Source: Aidingimonas halophila
GTDB lineage: Bacteria; Pseudomonadota; Gammaproteobacteria; Pseudomonadales; Halomonadaceae
Length of the DNA stretch: 64,000 bases
Direction of reading: 5' to 3'
Assembly: GCF_900106955.1 (NCBI RefSeq)
Contig: NZ_FNNI01000003.1
Span: 62,001 to 126,000, forward strand
Of this stretch, positions 33,082-42,153 are shown one piece after another; positions within the stretch are counted from its first letter, which is position 1, and each line of letters opens with the position of its first letter. A model generated the notes under the pieces. That model was not told the DNA's origin, did no database searches, and saw only the letters and a program-made list of their open reading frames with translations. The position numbers and the translations under genes are program-made.

Positions 33082-33870
33082 ATGGATCTTGGCATCGCAG
33101 GTCGCTGGGCGCTGGTATGCGCAGCGAGCAAGGGACTGGGCAAGGGGTGTGCCCAAGCGTTGGCCCACGAAGGCGTCAACCTGGTAATCAATGCCCGAAG
33201 CGAGCAGCCCCTGGACGCTACAGCCCAGGAACTCAGGGCAAGCAACCCGAATATTGAGGTCAAAGCGGTGGCCGGCGATATCGGCACCGACGCGGTTCGC
33301 CAGGCCGTATTGTCCGCTTGTCCGCGCGTCGACATTCTGGTCAACAATAATGGCGGTCCACCGCCGGGGGATTTCCGTGACTGGACCCGCGAGGACTGGC
33401 AGGCCGCCGTGGACGCCAACATGATCACACCCATCGAGCTCATCAAGGCCACGGTGGATACCATGGCGGCCAATGGCTTCGGTCGCGTTATCAACATCAC
33501 GTCGGGGGCGGTGAAGGCACCGATCGACATCCTGGGCCTATCGAATGGCGCCCGCAGTGGCCTGACCGGTTTCATTGCCGGCCTGGCCCGACAGCCACAA
33601 CTGGCCGGCAACAATGTGACGATCAACAATCTGTTGCCCGGTTCCTTCGACACCGAACGCCTGCGAAACAACCTGGAAATCAGCGCTCAGAAACAGAACC
33701 AGACCATCGAGGCGATACGCGAACAGCGAGTGCAGTCCATTCCCGCGCAGCGTTTCGGTACTGCCGAGGAATTCGGTACCTTTTGTGCTTTCCTCTGCAG
33801 TGCGCAGGCCGGTTATATGACGGGCCAGAATATTCTGCTCGACGGAGGGAGCTACCCGGGCACGTTCTAG
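33082..33870 (+). CDS. SDR-family protein lacking the usual Tyr-x-x-x-Lys
   Basis: 262 residues with an SDR Rossmann fold: CAASKGLGKG, DILVNNNGGPPPGDF and INITSGAVKAPI. Where the catalytic YxxxK should be, the sequence reads LGLSNGARSGLTGF, so neither Tyr nor Lys is present. C-terminus GYMTGQNILLDGGSYPGTF is normal. Many FabG-annotated relatives share this variant, so it is a subfamily rather than a mutation. Its chemistry may differ or it may be a binding partner. It ends the plus-strand operon; the next gene is convergent. Confidence 0.85.
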   Translation: MDLGIAGRWALVCAASKGLGKGCAQALAHEGVNLVINARSEQPLDATAQELRASNPNIEVKAVAGDIGTDAVRQAVLSACPRVDILVNNNGGPPPGDFRDWTREDWQAAVDANMITPIELIKATVDTMAANGFGRVINITSGAVKAPIDILGLSNGARSGLTGFIAGLARQPQLAGNNVTINNLLPGSFDTERLRNNLEISAQKQNQTIEAIREQRVQSIPAQRFGTAEEFGTFCAFLCSAQAGYMTGQNILLDGGSYPGTF

Positions 33871-33928
33871 TCCCCTGGCACTCAAGCCCGATACAGCGGT
33901 GCGGCCGACGCCCTCAGTCGACGGCTGG

Positions 33929-34894
33929 TCAGCGCCGCTTGGCGATCGCATCGGCCAGTACACAAAGCAGTTCGAACATCAGGTTCGCACCGGTCAATGC
34001 CGTGATATCGGCAGTATCGAACGGGGGAGCGACCTCCATGACATCGGCACCGACCAGGTTGAGCCCACGCAGCCCGCGGATCATGCGCTGGGCTTCAGGC
34101 GTCGTGAACCCGCCTACCTCCGGCGTCCCGGTGCCCGGCGCATAGACCGGATCCAGCGCATCGACATCGAAGGTCACATACGTGGGGGCGTCGCCCACGA
34201 CCCGTCGAATTTCCTCGACGACCCTATCGGGTCCAAGGTCGAAATACTCCTCGATTTCGATGATCCGAATCCCTTTTTCATGTGCCCAGTCCAGGTCCTG
34301 GGCGCTGTAGAGCGAACCGCGTATACCGATCTGGACGATGCGCCGAGGATCGAGAATGCCCTCCTCGATGGCGCGTCGAAATGGCGTGCCATGCGTATAG
34401 GGATTATCGCCGAAGTAGCTGTCGTTGGTATCCGAGTGGGAATCGAATTGCACCATGGCCATGGGCTGGCCGGTGTAGATACCGCGTAATATCGGCAGCG
34501 TCCCCAAATGATCCCCCCCCGCCGTCAGTGGCATGGCACCGGCTTGATGGAGGTCGCGATAGAACGCGGTCGCCCGTTCGAGGGTATCGTCGATATTGAT
34601 CGGGTTGACGGGCACATCGCCCAGATCGGCGACACGACACAGATCATAAGGAGCGATGCGACTGGCCTGATGCACGAGACGCATCATGGTCGAATTGCTG
34701 CGGATTTCCCGCGGTCCGTGCCGCTGACCGACACGGTTGGTCGACCCGCTATCCCAGGGGAAGCCGACCAGGGCGATATCGACTTCGGCCGGATCCTCGA
34801 TCATCGGTAGTCGCATGAAGGTGGAACGGCCGGCAAACCGTGGTAATTCACTACCGCCCAGTGGCCGGAAAAAAGACGCCTCTCTTGCCATCAT
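33929..34894 (-). CDS. Arginase-family ureohydrolase (agmatinase/guanidino-acid hydrolase-like)
   Basis: 321 residues. Binuclear manganese ligands: GGDH, QFDSHSDTND (DxHxD) and TFDVDALDPVYAPGTGTPEVGG (DxD, with the substrate-loop TGTPEVGG). Such enzymes hydrolyse a guanidino group to urea plus an amine (agmatine, guanidinobutyrate, guanidinopropionate and others). The family assignment is firm; the substrate is not. Downstream member of the operon with creatininase and an SsuABC-type importer, so a guanidino compound derived from a cyclic precursor fits (inference). Confidence 0.88.
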   Translation of the reverse strand: MMAREASFFRPLGGSELPRFAGRSTFMRLPMIEDPAEVDIALVGFPWDSGSTNRVGQRHGPREIRSNSTMMRLVHQASRIAPYDLCRVADLGDVPVNPINIDDTLERATAFYRDLHQAGAMPLTAGGDHLGTLPILRGIYTGQPMAMVQFDSHSDTNDSYFGDNPYTHGTPFRRAIEEGILDPRRIVQIGIRGSLYSAQDLDWAHEKGIRIIEIEEYFDLGPDRVVEEIRRVVGDAPTYVTFDVDALDPVYAPGTGTPEVGGFTTPEAQRMIRGLRGLNLVGADVMEVAPPFDTADITALTGANLMFELLCVLADAIAKRR

Positions 34895-34913
34895 CCATTT
34901 CCTTATCGTTGGT

Positions 34914-35666
34914 TCAGATCATCGAACTGCCGCCATTGACGCCGTAGGTCTGGCCGGTAATGAAAGTCGCCTCCGGGCCGGCAAGAAATCGCACCACCGC
35001 CGCGACCTCTTCAGGCCGGCCGATGCGCCCCAGCGGAATGTCGCTCTCTTTTTCACGTTGCGCTTCACTCATGACATCGGCGCCGAGCATGTCGGTGTCC
35101 ACCGGCCCCGGCGCTACGGCATTGACCAGAATGTGGGGAGCGAACTCCCGGGCCCAGGAGCGTGTCATGGCGCCGATGCCGGCCTTGGAGGCACAGTAGG
35201 CACTGTTGCGCTCTCGGCCAAGATAGCCGAGATCGGAAGCAATATTGATCACCCGGCCACAGCCCTGCGCCACCATCTGCCTGATCGCTTCGCGCCCGAC
35301 CAGAAACGTGCCACGCAGGTTGACGCCGATGACGGCATCGAACGACTCTGTCGAGGTTTCCAGCAGGCCAGCTTCGTGAAGGATACCGGCATTGTTGACC
35401 ACCACATCGAGACCGCCAAGTCTCTCGATCACCTGGCTCATCATCGCGACCACGGATGCTTCCTGTGACACATCCGCGTCGACGGCAAACGCCGAGGCAT
35501 CGTGCTTCTGTAACTCATTCAGAGTCACGGCAGCGGCCTCACGATCGCCATGATAGACAAAGGCGGCCCGCGCACCTGCAGCGGCCAACGACAGGCAAAT
35601 CGCGCGGCCGATACCGCGAGAGCCGCCCGTCACCAATACTCGCAACCCGTTTAAGGATGCCGTCAT
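34914..35666 (-). CDS. Short-chain dehydrogenase/reductase
   Basis: 250 residues. TGGSRGIGRAI nucleotide-binding motif, NNAG, catalytic INIASDLGYLG Ser and YCASKAG (Tyr/Lys). C-terminal FITGQTYGVNGGSSMI is typical. The ATG at 35666 gives the normal N-terminus (MTASLNGLRVLVTGG) and a 4-bp ATGA overlap with the upstream SDR gene. Part of the creatininase/ureohydrolase operon; probably an alcohol or hydroxyacid dehydrogenase, or a FabG-like reductase. Confidence 0.88.
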   Translation of the reverse strand: MTASLNGLRVLVTGGSRGIGRAICLSLAAAGARAAFVYHGDREAAAVTLNELQKHDASAFAVDADVSQEASVVAMMSQVIERLGGLDVVVNNAGILHEAGLLETSTESFDAVIGVNLRGTFLVGREAIRQMVAQGCGRVINIASDLGYLGRERNSAYCASKAGIGAMTRSWAREFAPHILVNAVAPGPVDTDMLGADVMSEAQREKESDIPLGRIGRPEEVAAVVRFLAGPEATFITGQTYGVNGGSSMI

Positions 35667-36442
35667 GCCATTACCTCGCCGCGATCGATGGGGATGGCTT
35701 GTCCCGTGATATTGGCCGCTGACTCCGAGGCCAGATAGAGGTATAGCCCCGCAACGTCTGCCGGTTCCATCAGGCCCTCCAGCGACTGGCCGGCAGCGAT
35801 TTCTTCCGTCAATGCCTCTTCGCTGATACCGCGTTTCTGCGCCATCACCGCCAGTGAGCGTAACGAGGCTTCCGTGCGTACCCAGCCGGGGCAGATGGCG
35901 TTGACCCGTATCGAGCGAGGTCCCAGTTCCTGCGAGAGCGTCCGGACGAGGCCGATCAAGGCATGTTTGGACGCCACATAAGCGGCGAATCCCGGGACGG
36001 CCGTACGCCCCCAGATCGAGGATGTGATCAGGATACGCCCGCCTGAATTCATGAGAGGCACCGCCGCCCGCGTCACCCACCACGTGCCCATGACATTCAC
36101 TTCCATGATCCGGCGAAACGCATCGTCGATGGCTGAATGCGATTCCTCGACCGGGGTCGGCAGTTCAATCCCGGCGTTGTTGATCAGTACGTCGAGAGTC
36201 CCGATGCCCTCGAACGCCTGCTGCACTGCCGACTGATCGGCAACATCACAGCGCAGCCCTTGAACGCGAGCTCCGGTTGCCGCTGTCATCTCGTTGGCAG
36301 CTTGCACGACACTGGTATCCTCCGCTACGACCCAGACATGGGCGCCGGCTGCCGCAAATGCTTGCGCGACCGCCAGGCCGATGCCTCGGCTGGCACCGGT
36401 CACACACACGTGTTGTCCACTGAAATCAAACGACGTCGCCAT
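35663..36442 (-). CDS. Short-chain dehydrogenase/reductase
   Basis: 259 residues. TGASRGIGLAV, NNAG, Ser in LITSSIWGRT and YVASKHAL (Tyr/Lys) are all present. C-terminal ITGQAIPIDRGEVMA. Two different SDRs in tandem, overlapping by 4 bp, suggest successive redox steps, or the two forms of a polyol or amino-alcohol oxidation. Substrate not inferable from sequence. Confidence 0.87.
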   Translation of the reverse strand: MATSFDFSGQHVCVTGASRGIGLAVAQAFAAAGAHVWVVAEDTSVVQAANEMTAATGARVQGLRCDVADQSAVQQAFEGIGTLDVLINNAGIELPTPVEESHSAIDDAFRRIMEVNVMGTWWVTRAAVPLMNSGGRILITSSIWGRTAVPGFAAYVASKHALIGLVRTLSQELGPRSIRVNAICPGWVRTEASLRSLAVMAQKRGISEEALTEEIAAGQSLEGLMEPADVAGLYLYLASESAANITGQAIPIDRGEVMA

Positions 36443-36492
36443 GTCTCTTTCCCTGATAAGTCACTCGTCTCTCCGGCCCCCATGGGGCCATT

Positions 36493-37260
36493 TCACGACA
36501 GGAGCTCGCGTTGAACCGCCGCTGTCATGTCGCGCCGGTACTGCGCCGCCATCAGCGCCCCTTTCTCGGCCGAGGCTTGCGCAGCCGAGGTCAGTGCCCC
36601 CGTCTCGGGAACCCACTCCTTGCAGGCGGGCCAGATGTCGTAGGGCGGTGCGTCCATCGGTGCGTTGTCCGGAATCCTGTCGGTTCTCACCAGCTCCGGG
36701 TGGAAGTGCAGCATCAGCGACGTCTCCAGCACTGCCGCGTGCTCCAGCTCGATCCCCGGATAACCGTCGGTAAACACGTCATCCAGGGTTTCCTGGGTCA
36801 GAAAATCCCAATGCTGCAGGCACATCACTCGCAGGCCGGTATCGCCAACTTCACGCATGGCCAGGTCGATCCCTTCGTTGAGAAACCAGCGATTTTCGAA
36901 GTGACCGTCGATGACACACACCCGGCGCACGCCATGCCGGGCGAACTCGCGGATCACGTCACGCACGGTGGCACTCAGCGTGGCGCCATCGAGCCCCGTA
37001 CTGCCAGGAAACGAGGGGCCCCCGCCGGTACGCGGCATCGACTTGTAGCCATAATTGAGGGGTGGGGCGACGATGCCATCGACGTCTCGCGCGATCATGG
37101 CGGCGATCGCCGTCGGCAACAGGTGATCCACCCCCATCGGCAAGTGAGGACCATGCTGCTCGAGCATGCCGGTGGGCAGAAAGACGATGGGGTCGTGTTC
37201 CAGACAGGCCGCGAACTCAGGCCACGTCATCTCCGCCATCATTACCGTCGCTTGGGTCAT
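36493..37260 (-). CDS. Creatininase (creatinine amidohydrolase) family protein
   Basis: 255 residues. LPTGMLEQHGPHLPMGVDHLLP (metal ligands Glu, His, Asp), YGYKSMPRTGGGPSFPG and GLDGATLSATVRDVIREFAR, then DGHFENRWF and ELEHAAVLETSLM. This tracks Pseudomonas creatininase (YGYKSQQKSGGG, SLDGATLTGTVQDIIRELARHG) unusually well, closer than generic family members. Creatininase opens the creatinine ring to creatine. ATG 37260 is chosen for GGAGG; ATG 37275 has none. It sits between an ABC importer and SDR/ureohydrolase genes. Confidence 0.88.
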   Translation of the reverse strand: MTQATVMMAEMTWPEFAACLEHDPIVFLPTGMLEQHGPHLPMGVDHLLPTAIAAMIARDVDGIVAPPLNYGYKSMPRTGGGPSFPGSTGLDGATLSATVRDVIREFARHGVRRVCVIDGHFENRWFLNEGIDLAMREVGDTGLRVMCLQHWDFLTQETLDDVFTDGYPGIELEHAAVLETSLMLHFHPELVRTDRIPDNAPMDAPPYDIWPACKEWVPETGALTSAAQASAEKGALMAAQYRRDMTAAVQRELLS

Positions 37261-37276
37261 TTCCCCTCCGCACATG

Positions 37277-38131
37277 TCAGTGGTCGGTACTGTCGCTGCC
37301 CTGCTCCCGCATCAGTTGCAGGATATGGCGTTCCAGATCGTCGTAACCGCTCAAACCGATCAGTTCCTCTTTCTGGCGTAACCGTCGCCCCTGCTTGAAC
37401 GAGGGCGCGATCTCCTCGTGAACCGTTCCCGGATGACGGGACATGAACTCGATCCGGTCGGCCAGGAAGATGGCCTCTTCGATGTCATGCGTGACCATCA
37501 GCACCGTGGTATTGGCCGCCTCGGCGATACTGAGCATCAACTCCTGCATCTGCCAGCGGGTCTGGGCGTCCAGGGCTCCGAAGGGTTCATCCATCAGCAG
37601 CAGCGACGGCTGATTCGCCAGGGTGCGGGCGATTGCCACCCGTTGCTTCATGCCCCCCGACAAGTGGCGGGGATAAGCGTCAGCAAACCGGGACAAGCCC
37701 ACCAGGTCGATGAAGTGAGCGGCACGTTCACGCCGCTCCCCCCTGGGGACATGATTCAGACGCATGCCGTACTCGACATTCTGCTGGACAGTCAGCCAGT
37801 CGAACGAGGTGTATGCCTGGAATACCATGCCGCGTTCCTGGGCCGGTCCGACGATCGGCTGACCATCGAGTGTCAGTTCACCGGACGTTGGCTGCTCCAG
37901 GCCGGCCACCATGCGCAGCACCGTCGATTTACCGCACCCCGAGGGCCCCAACAGGACGCAGACCTCGTTTTCATAGGTGGAAAAGCTGACATCGGTGATC
38001 GCCTCGATATCCGGCCCCCGCGGCACATGAAAGGATTTGCCGACACGCTCCAGCCGTAGCTTGGGCTCATCGGTGGATGCGCGTACCGCGGTGGCCGTTG
38101 AGGCTTCTCCCTTGGCATGGGACAGGTTCAT
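37277..38131 (-). CDS. ABC transporter ATPase (SsuB/TauB/NrtD type)
   Basis: 284 residues: Walker A LLGPSGCGKST, Q-loop VFQAYTSFDWLTVQQNVEYG, signature LSGGMKQRVAIARTL, Walker B LLLMDEPFGALD, switch His in VTHDIEEA. The family imports nitrate, sulfonates, taurine or related small solutes. The start at 38131 overlaps the permease stop by 4 bp (ATGA). The creatininase start follows within 15-20 bp, so uptake and hydrolysis are co-expressed. Confidence 0.92.
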   Translation of the reverse strand: MNLSHAKGEASTATAVRASTDEPKLRLERVGKSFHVPRGPDIEAITDVSFSTYENEVCVLLGPSGCGKSTVLRMVAGLEQPTSGELTLDGQPIVGPAQERGMVFQAYTSFDWLTVQQNVEYGMRLNHVPRGERRERAAHFIDLVGLSRFADAYPRHLSGGMKQRVAIARTLANQPSLLLMDEPFGALDAQTRWQMQELMLSIAEAANTTVLMVTHDIEEAIFLADRIEFMSRHPGTVHEEIAPSFKQGRRLRQKEELIGLSGYDDLERHILQLMREQGSDSTDH

Positions 38132-38970
38132 GCATGGCCCTCTTGATCGAGATAGGGGAACAGGACACGCTGCAACCAGCGGAACATCACATCGAAGGCG
38201 AGGCCGAGCAGTCCAATGATCAGAATGCCGGCCATGATCTCGTCGGTATTCAGAAAGCGTCTCGCCCGCATCATCATGGCGCCGATGCCGGTCGTCGAGG
38301 CGATGATTTCGGCAATGACCAGATAGGTCCAGGCGATCGCCAGCATCTGTCGCATCGAGGTAACGATGCTGGGTAGCACCGCCGGCACCACCACCGTCCA
38401 CAATATTTGCCAACGCTGCCCACCCAGGGTCATCGCGGTTTCGATGAGTTCCGATCGCACCTGACTTGTATGGTCCATGATCAAGGTGATCAAAAAGAAG
38501 ATGACCCCCAGGAACAGCAGCGCCAGCTTCGGTAATTCCCCGGTCCCGAACCACATCAGAAGAATGGGGATGAATGCCGGTGCCGGAAGATAGCGCCAGG
38601 CCGACACGAAGGGGTTGACGAATGACTCGACGGCCTTGAAGGAGCCCATGAGTACGCCCAGGGGAATCGCGATCGCACAGGCGACCACGAAACTTCCCAG
38701 AATCCGCGCCACGCTGATACCGACATCCATCAAGAATCCACGCTCGGCGAACAACTCATACAACGTGTTGATGACTTGCAGAGGCGAGGGCACCAGCAAG
38801 GTGTTGACCCAACCACTGAGCACGGCCAATTCCCAGAGACCGAAGAACAGTATCCAGATCGAGGTCCCGAGAATGATCCGCCACTTCCTGGAAATGGGAG
38901 CCAGAAACTCGAACCAGCGTTGCCGAAACGCATGATCATCGCGTCCAACCGCCATGAGCAACTCCCTCAT
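38128..38970 (-). CDS. ABC transporter permease (SsuC/TauC type)
   Basis: 280 residues, about six membrane helices with the binding-protein-dependent transport loop MTLGGQRWQILWTVVVPAVLPSI (EAA motif region). Conserved ISVARILGSFVVACAIAIPLGVLMG and YLPAPAFIPILLMWFG are typical of the nitrate/sulfonate/taurine permease family. It works with the ATPase and with the binding protein encoded 57 bp upstream. Confidence 0.92.
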   Translation of the reverse strand: MRELLMAVGRDDHAFRQRWFEFLAPISRKWRIILGTSIWILFFGLWELAVLSGWVNTLLVPSPLQVINTLYELFAERGFLMDVGISVARILGSFVVACAIAIPLGVLMGSFKAVESFVNPFVSAWRYLPAPAFIPILLMWFGTGELPKLALLFLGVIFFLITLIMDHTSQVRSELIETAMTLGGQRWQILWTVVVPAVLPSIVTSMRQMLAIAWTYLVIAEIIASTTGIGAMMMRARRFLNTDEIMAGILIIGLLGLAFDVMFRWLQRVLFPYLDQEGHA

Positions 38971-39027
38971 GTCATGGTGCAGAAATCAAGGTGGGTATCG
39001 ATACGTATCGATACCCGGCTCCCTGGT

Positions 39028-40107
39028 TTATTCATGGGCAGACATGCTTTGGCGGTAGTCATTGTCGGCCAACTCCTGGACAAGACTGCAGTCGACGCCT
39101 GCTTCAGGATCATGCATTTCTTCCATGAGTCCGAGTTTCACCCACCATTCGTTGGTCAGCTCGACACTGTCGATGATGGCGCCGTTGTCGATGCCGTGGG
39201 GAGGATCACCGTCCAGGGCACCACAAATCTGAGCGGCTTCATTGAAATCCAGCATATAGAGACCGTCGTCCAGGTATTTACCATTGGTCCCCATAATGGA
39301 TTCAATATCTTCCACCGACCACCCCAGGTAATCGGCAAAAATCTGATTGACCTCTTCCGTATTCTCGTTCCAGTACTGGAGGGCATCGAACCGTGCTTTT
39401 ATCATGTCCAGTGCAGCCTGACGGTCCTCGCTGATGAACGATTTATTCATGTACATGGCATCCATGAAAATGCCCGTATCGAGGTAATAAGACTCGCCCG
39501 TATCAGCCACGATTTCAGCCGTATCCAGATTGTCGAGAACACGGGTAACCCATGGTTCATACATGTATGAAGCAGCCAGATCACCCGACATGACAGGGCC
39601 AACGGCTTCATCGGCATTGAGGTTGACCCATTCGACATCATCCGGTGCCAGCCCTTCGCGGTCGAGCCACATCCCCATCAGAATCTCACCGATGTAGGCC
39701 TGGGGGGCACCCACCTTCATCCCTTTCAGTTCGTCACTGTTCATGGGCTCGGCAGCGAGAATCTTGTCGACACCGTAGGAAATATTGAGATGCGATACCA
39801 GAACCGTATCCAACCCTCGGGAAATCGCAAAAGGTGTATATTCCGCCGTACTTAGATAGACATCGATTTCCCCGGAAGCGAGTGCCGAATGGCCACCGAG
39901 GGGATCCTCGAAAATCGTCAGGTTCAAATCATAATCATCGGCCAGACCCTTTTGTCTGGCGACTTCCAGAAAGGAAAATCCCGGCCAGGATACGTTCAAG
40001 CCAATATTGACCGTATCGTTGCTTTGCGCATGAGAAATACCAGGAAATGATATAGCGGATACCAGACCTGTATACAGAAAATACTTTGCCTTTTTCGATC
40101 TTATCAT
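39028..40107 (-). CDS. ABC transporter substrate-binding protein (NMT1/SsuA-like)
   Basis: 359 residues with a signal peptide (MIRSKKAKYFLYTGLVSAISFPGISHAQ). The body has the two-lobe pattern: VNIGLNVSWPGFSFLEVARQKGL, GEIDVYLSTAEYTPFAISRGLD, GMKVGAPQAYIGEILM and ADEAVGPVMSGDLAASYMYEP. Such proteins bind nitrate, sulfonates, thiamine precursors or other small organics. Strongly acidic composition fits a halophile. First gene of the creatininase operon, divergent from lysR; its ligand probably defines the pathway. Confidence 0.9.
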   Translation of the reverse strand: MIRSKKAKYFLYTGLVSAISFPGISHAQSNDTVNIGLNVSWPGFSFLEVARQKGLADDYDLNLTIFEDPLGGHSALASGEIDVYLSTAEYTPFAISRGLDTVLVSHLNISYGVDKILAAEPMNSDELKGMKVGAPQAYIGEILMGMWLDREGLAPDDVEWVNLNADEAVGPVMSGDLAASYMYEPWVTRVLDNLDTAEIVADTGESYYLDTGIFMDAMYMNKSFISEDRQAALDMIKARFDALQYWNENTEEVNQIFADYLGWSVEDIESIMGTNGKYLDDGLYMLDFNEAAQICGALDGDPPHGIDNGAIIDSVELTNEWWVKLGLMEEMHDPEAGVDCSLVQELADNDYRQSMSAHE

Positions 40108-40217
40108 CTTGTTATCCTCGAATTTATATCGGGTCTTTTACTGATTATTGATCTTTCATTGTCGTTTTTTGATATTTCGATCATAGCCAAGCAGAAGTGG
40201 AGGAACCATTATCGACT

Positions 40218-40245
40218 ATCAAACCAAGCTTTGATTCGTATCAAA
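40218..40245. promoter_or_regulatory. Candidate LysR operator array
   Basis: Three half-sites occur in a row: ATCAAA (40218-40223), TTTGAT (40230-40235) and ATCAAA (40240-40245), forming two overlapping inverted repeats with spacers of 6 and 4 bp. They lie between the divergent binding-protein and lysR genes (285-bp gap), about 110 bp from the former and 150 bp from the latter. Confidence 0.6.
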
Positions 40246-40392
40246 GCAAATAATTTGAACAAAAACAGTGCGATACCAGCTGCCAAAGCACGCTTTTGGT
40301 GCGCTACCCGACGCACCGCATAGCCGTACCTTGACTCTCGGAAAGTCGCTGTGCTCTTCTAGCCGGGCTAGCCACTACCCGTAGACCATCTC

Positions 40393-41322
40393 ATGACAGC
40401 CAGGCACTCGAATGTCCCGAATCTCACCGACTTCGACCTGAAGTTGTTGCGTGTCTTTCATGCAGTCGTTCAGGCACAAGGGCTAGCCCCTGCCCAGCAG
40501 GTACTGGGTTTGTCCCTTTCCACCATCAGTATTCAACTCAAGCAGCTCGAGGAGCGCCTGGGGTTTTCGTTATGCGAACGGGGAAGGAAAGGTTTCTCCC
40601 TGACACGGGAAGGCGAGCAGATTCATGAAAGCCTCAACCCCCTGTTCGGTTCCATTACGGACTTTCGCGATGTGGTCGCCGAATTACGTGGCAACCTGAG
40701 CGGCGACCTGCATTTCGGTGTCGTCGATGCCTTGGCCACCAACACTACCGCCTCCCTGCCGTTAGGATTCCGGCGTTTTACGGAACAGGCACCGGACGTC
40801 CATCTCCATGTCGATATTTCGTCACCCGAGGAACTCCTGCAGGGGCTCATCGATGGGCGGTATCACTGCATCCTCACCCCGGTCGAGCCGACACATGACT
40901 CCATCGATACCGTGCCGGTGTTCACCGAACGCCAACAGCTCTATTGCGGCCGAGACCATCCGTTGTTCCTGGAAACCGATATGGACCGCATTCTGGAAGC
41001 ATTGAAGCACACCACCCTGACCGACAAGAGCTACGCCTCCTTGCCCTCGGCCGACAATCCCCGGGTGACGGAACAGGGCCCCACCGTTTCGCATATGGAA
41101 AGCAACGCTCTGCTCATCCTCAGCGGCGGCTATGTCGGTTACTTGCCCCAACACTACGCCGATTACTGGGTCGACAAGAGACTGATGAAACCACTGTTAC
41201 CGGACGCTCCCGGCTATGAAAGCCAGTTCTACCTGTGTACCAGCAAACATCACACATCGCGTTCGACTGACATGTTCGTGAGTTGCTTGGCGGAGGTTCT
41301 ACTGGACTCGACCATGCAGTGA
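40393..41322 (+). CDS. LysR family transcriptional regulator
   Basis: 309 residues: N-terminal winged helix (FDLKLLRVFHAVVQAQGLAPAQQVLGLSLSTISIQLKQLEERLG region, 14-75) and a LysR effector domain (about 100-300). It is divergent from the SsuABC/creatininase operon and is its likely activator. The effector would be the imported compound or an early intermediate. Confidence 0.92.
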   Translation: MTARHSNVPNLTDFDLKLLRVFHAVVQAQGLAPAQQVLGLSLSTISIQLKQLEERLGFSLCERGRKGFSLTREGEQIHESLNPLFGSITDFRDVVAELRGNLSGDLHFGVVDALATNTTASLPLGFRRFTEQAPDVHLHVDISSPEELLQGLIDGRYHCILTPVEPTHDSIDTVPVFTERQQLYCGRDHPLFLETDMDRILEALKHTTLTDKSYASLPSADNPRVTEQGPTVSHMESNALLILSGGYVGYLPQHYADYWVDKRLMKPLLPDAPGYESQFYLCTSKHHTSRSTDMFVSCLAEVLLDSTMQ

Positions 41323-41457
41323 GCCATGGGGATATTAGTGTCCAGATCAGTTGCTGCTCGTACCATCGCTAATCATCTCGATAGCCTGAGGCAATACAAA
41401 TCACCGACAATATCTGACACAATCGCGCGCTCTTTTGGTGCAGAAAAAGGAGATAGA

Positions 41458-41991
41458 GTGCGTAGTTACCTGAGCAAGATGCGGGGCTCTCCCATCGAGC
41501 GGACGCGCCCCTGCTGGCGTGATGCCTTGTGGTCCTGGTTCGGTGCATTTACCGGTATTGCCGGCGTGGGTTGGCTGAGCGAACAGGTCATGACTTCCCA
41601 TTCGCTCTTGATGATTGGTTCCTTCGGCGCCACCTCCGTACTGCTGTATGCCGCACCGGAGAGTCCGCTGGCCCAACCTCGTAACGTGCTCGGAGGTAAC
41701 GTACTCTCCGCACTGGTTGGCGTATTCAGCTGGCAGTGGTTCGGCGATACCTGGCTGGCAGCCGCCGTGGCTGTCTCGACCGCCATCTTTATCATGCAAC
41801 TGACGCACACACTCCACCCACCCGGCGGAGCCACAGCACTCATCGCCGTGATCGGTTCCAACGAACTACATACACTCAGCTGGAATTACGCCTTGATGCC
41901 GGTCGCCGTCGCCAGTCTGTTCATGCTTGCCATCGCCATACTGGTCAACAATCTCGCACGCCACCGGCGCTATCCGCAGCATTGGTGGTAA
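41458..41991 (+). CDS. HPP family membrane protein
   Basis: 177 residues with four to five membrane helices and the diagnostic THTLHPPGGATALIAV stretch that names the family; LLMIGSFGATSVLLYA and PLAQPRNVLGGN are also typical. GTG 41458 is preferred (AAGGAG 5 nt upstream, and MRSYLSKMRG resembles other HPP starts); an ATG at 41326 would add 44 residues without family likeness. HPP proteins have been linked to nitrite transport in chloroplasts and cyanobacteria; the role here is not certain. Confidence 0.82.
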   Translation: MRSYLSKMRGSPIERTRPCWRDALWSWFGAFTGIAGVGWLSEQVMTSHSLLMIGSFGATSVLLYAAPESPLAQPRNVLGGNVLSALVGVFSWQWFGDTWLAAAVAVSTAIFIMQLTHTLHPPGGATALIAVIGSNELHTLSWNYALMPVAVASLFMLAIAILVNNLARHRRYPQHWW

Positions 41992-42021
41992 TACCGTCAC
42001 GGATTCTTATCCGACGATGTC

Positions 42022-42109
42022 TTCCCATACTCATCATGGCGCCTGACCCAGTCCATGATTCGCGTCTCGTTACGCCCCTTCGGCGTGATATCGAGGTAGA
42101 TGAATGCAC
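42022..42109. repeat. 88-bp direct repeat, copy 1 (gene-tail remnant)
   Basis: 87 of 88 bases match 43264-43351. On the minus strand both copies encode a peptide containing LDITPKGRNETRIMDWVRRH, here ending EYGKTSSDKNP and a stop, with no start. It looks like the C-terminus of an unidentified protein left on both sides of the N-acetyltransferase gene. Confidence 0.85.
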
Positions 42110-42153
42110 CAATCACCTCTTCGTTGCCGCGCGTAGCTGGGACTCAGCGTTCC

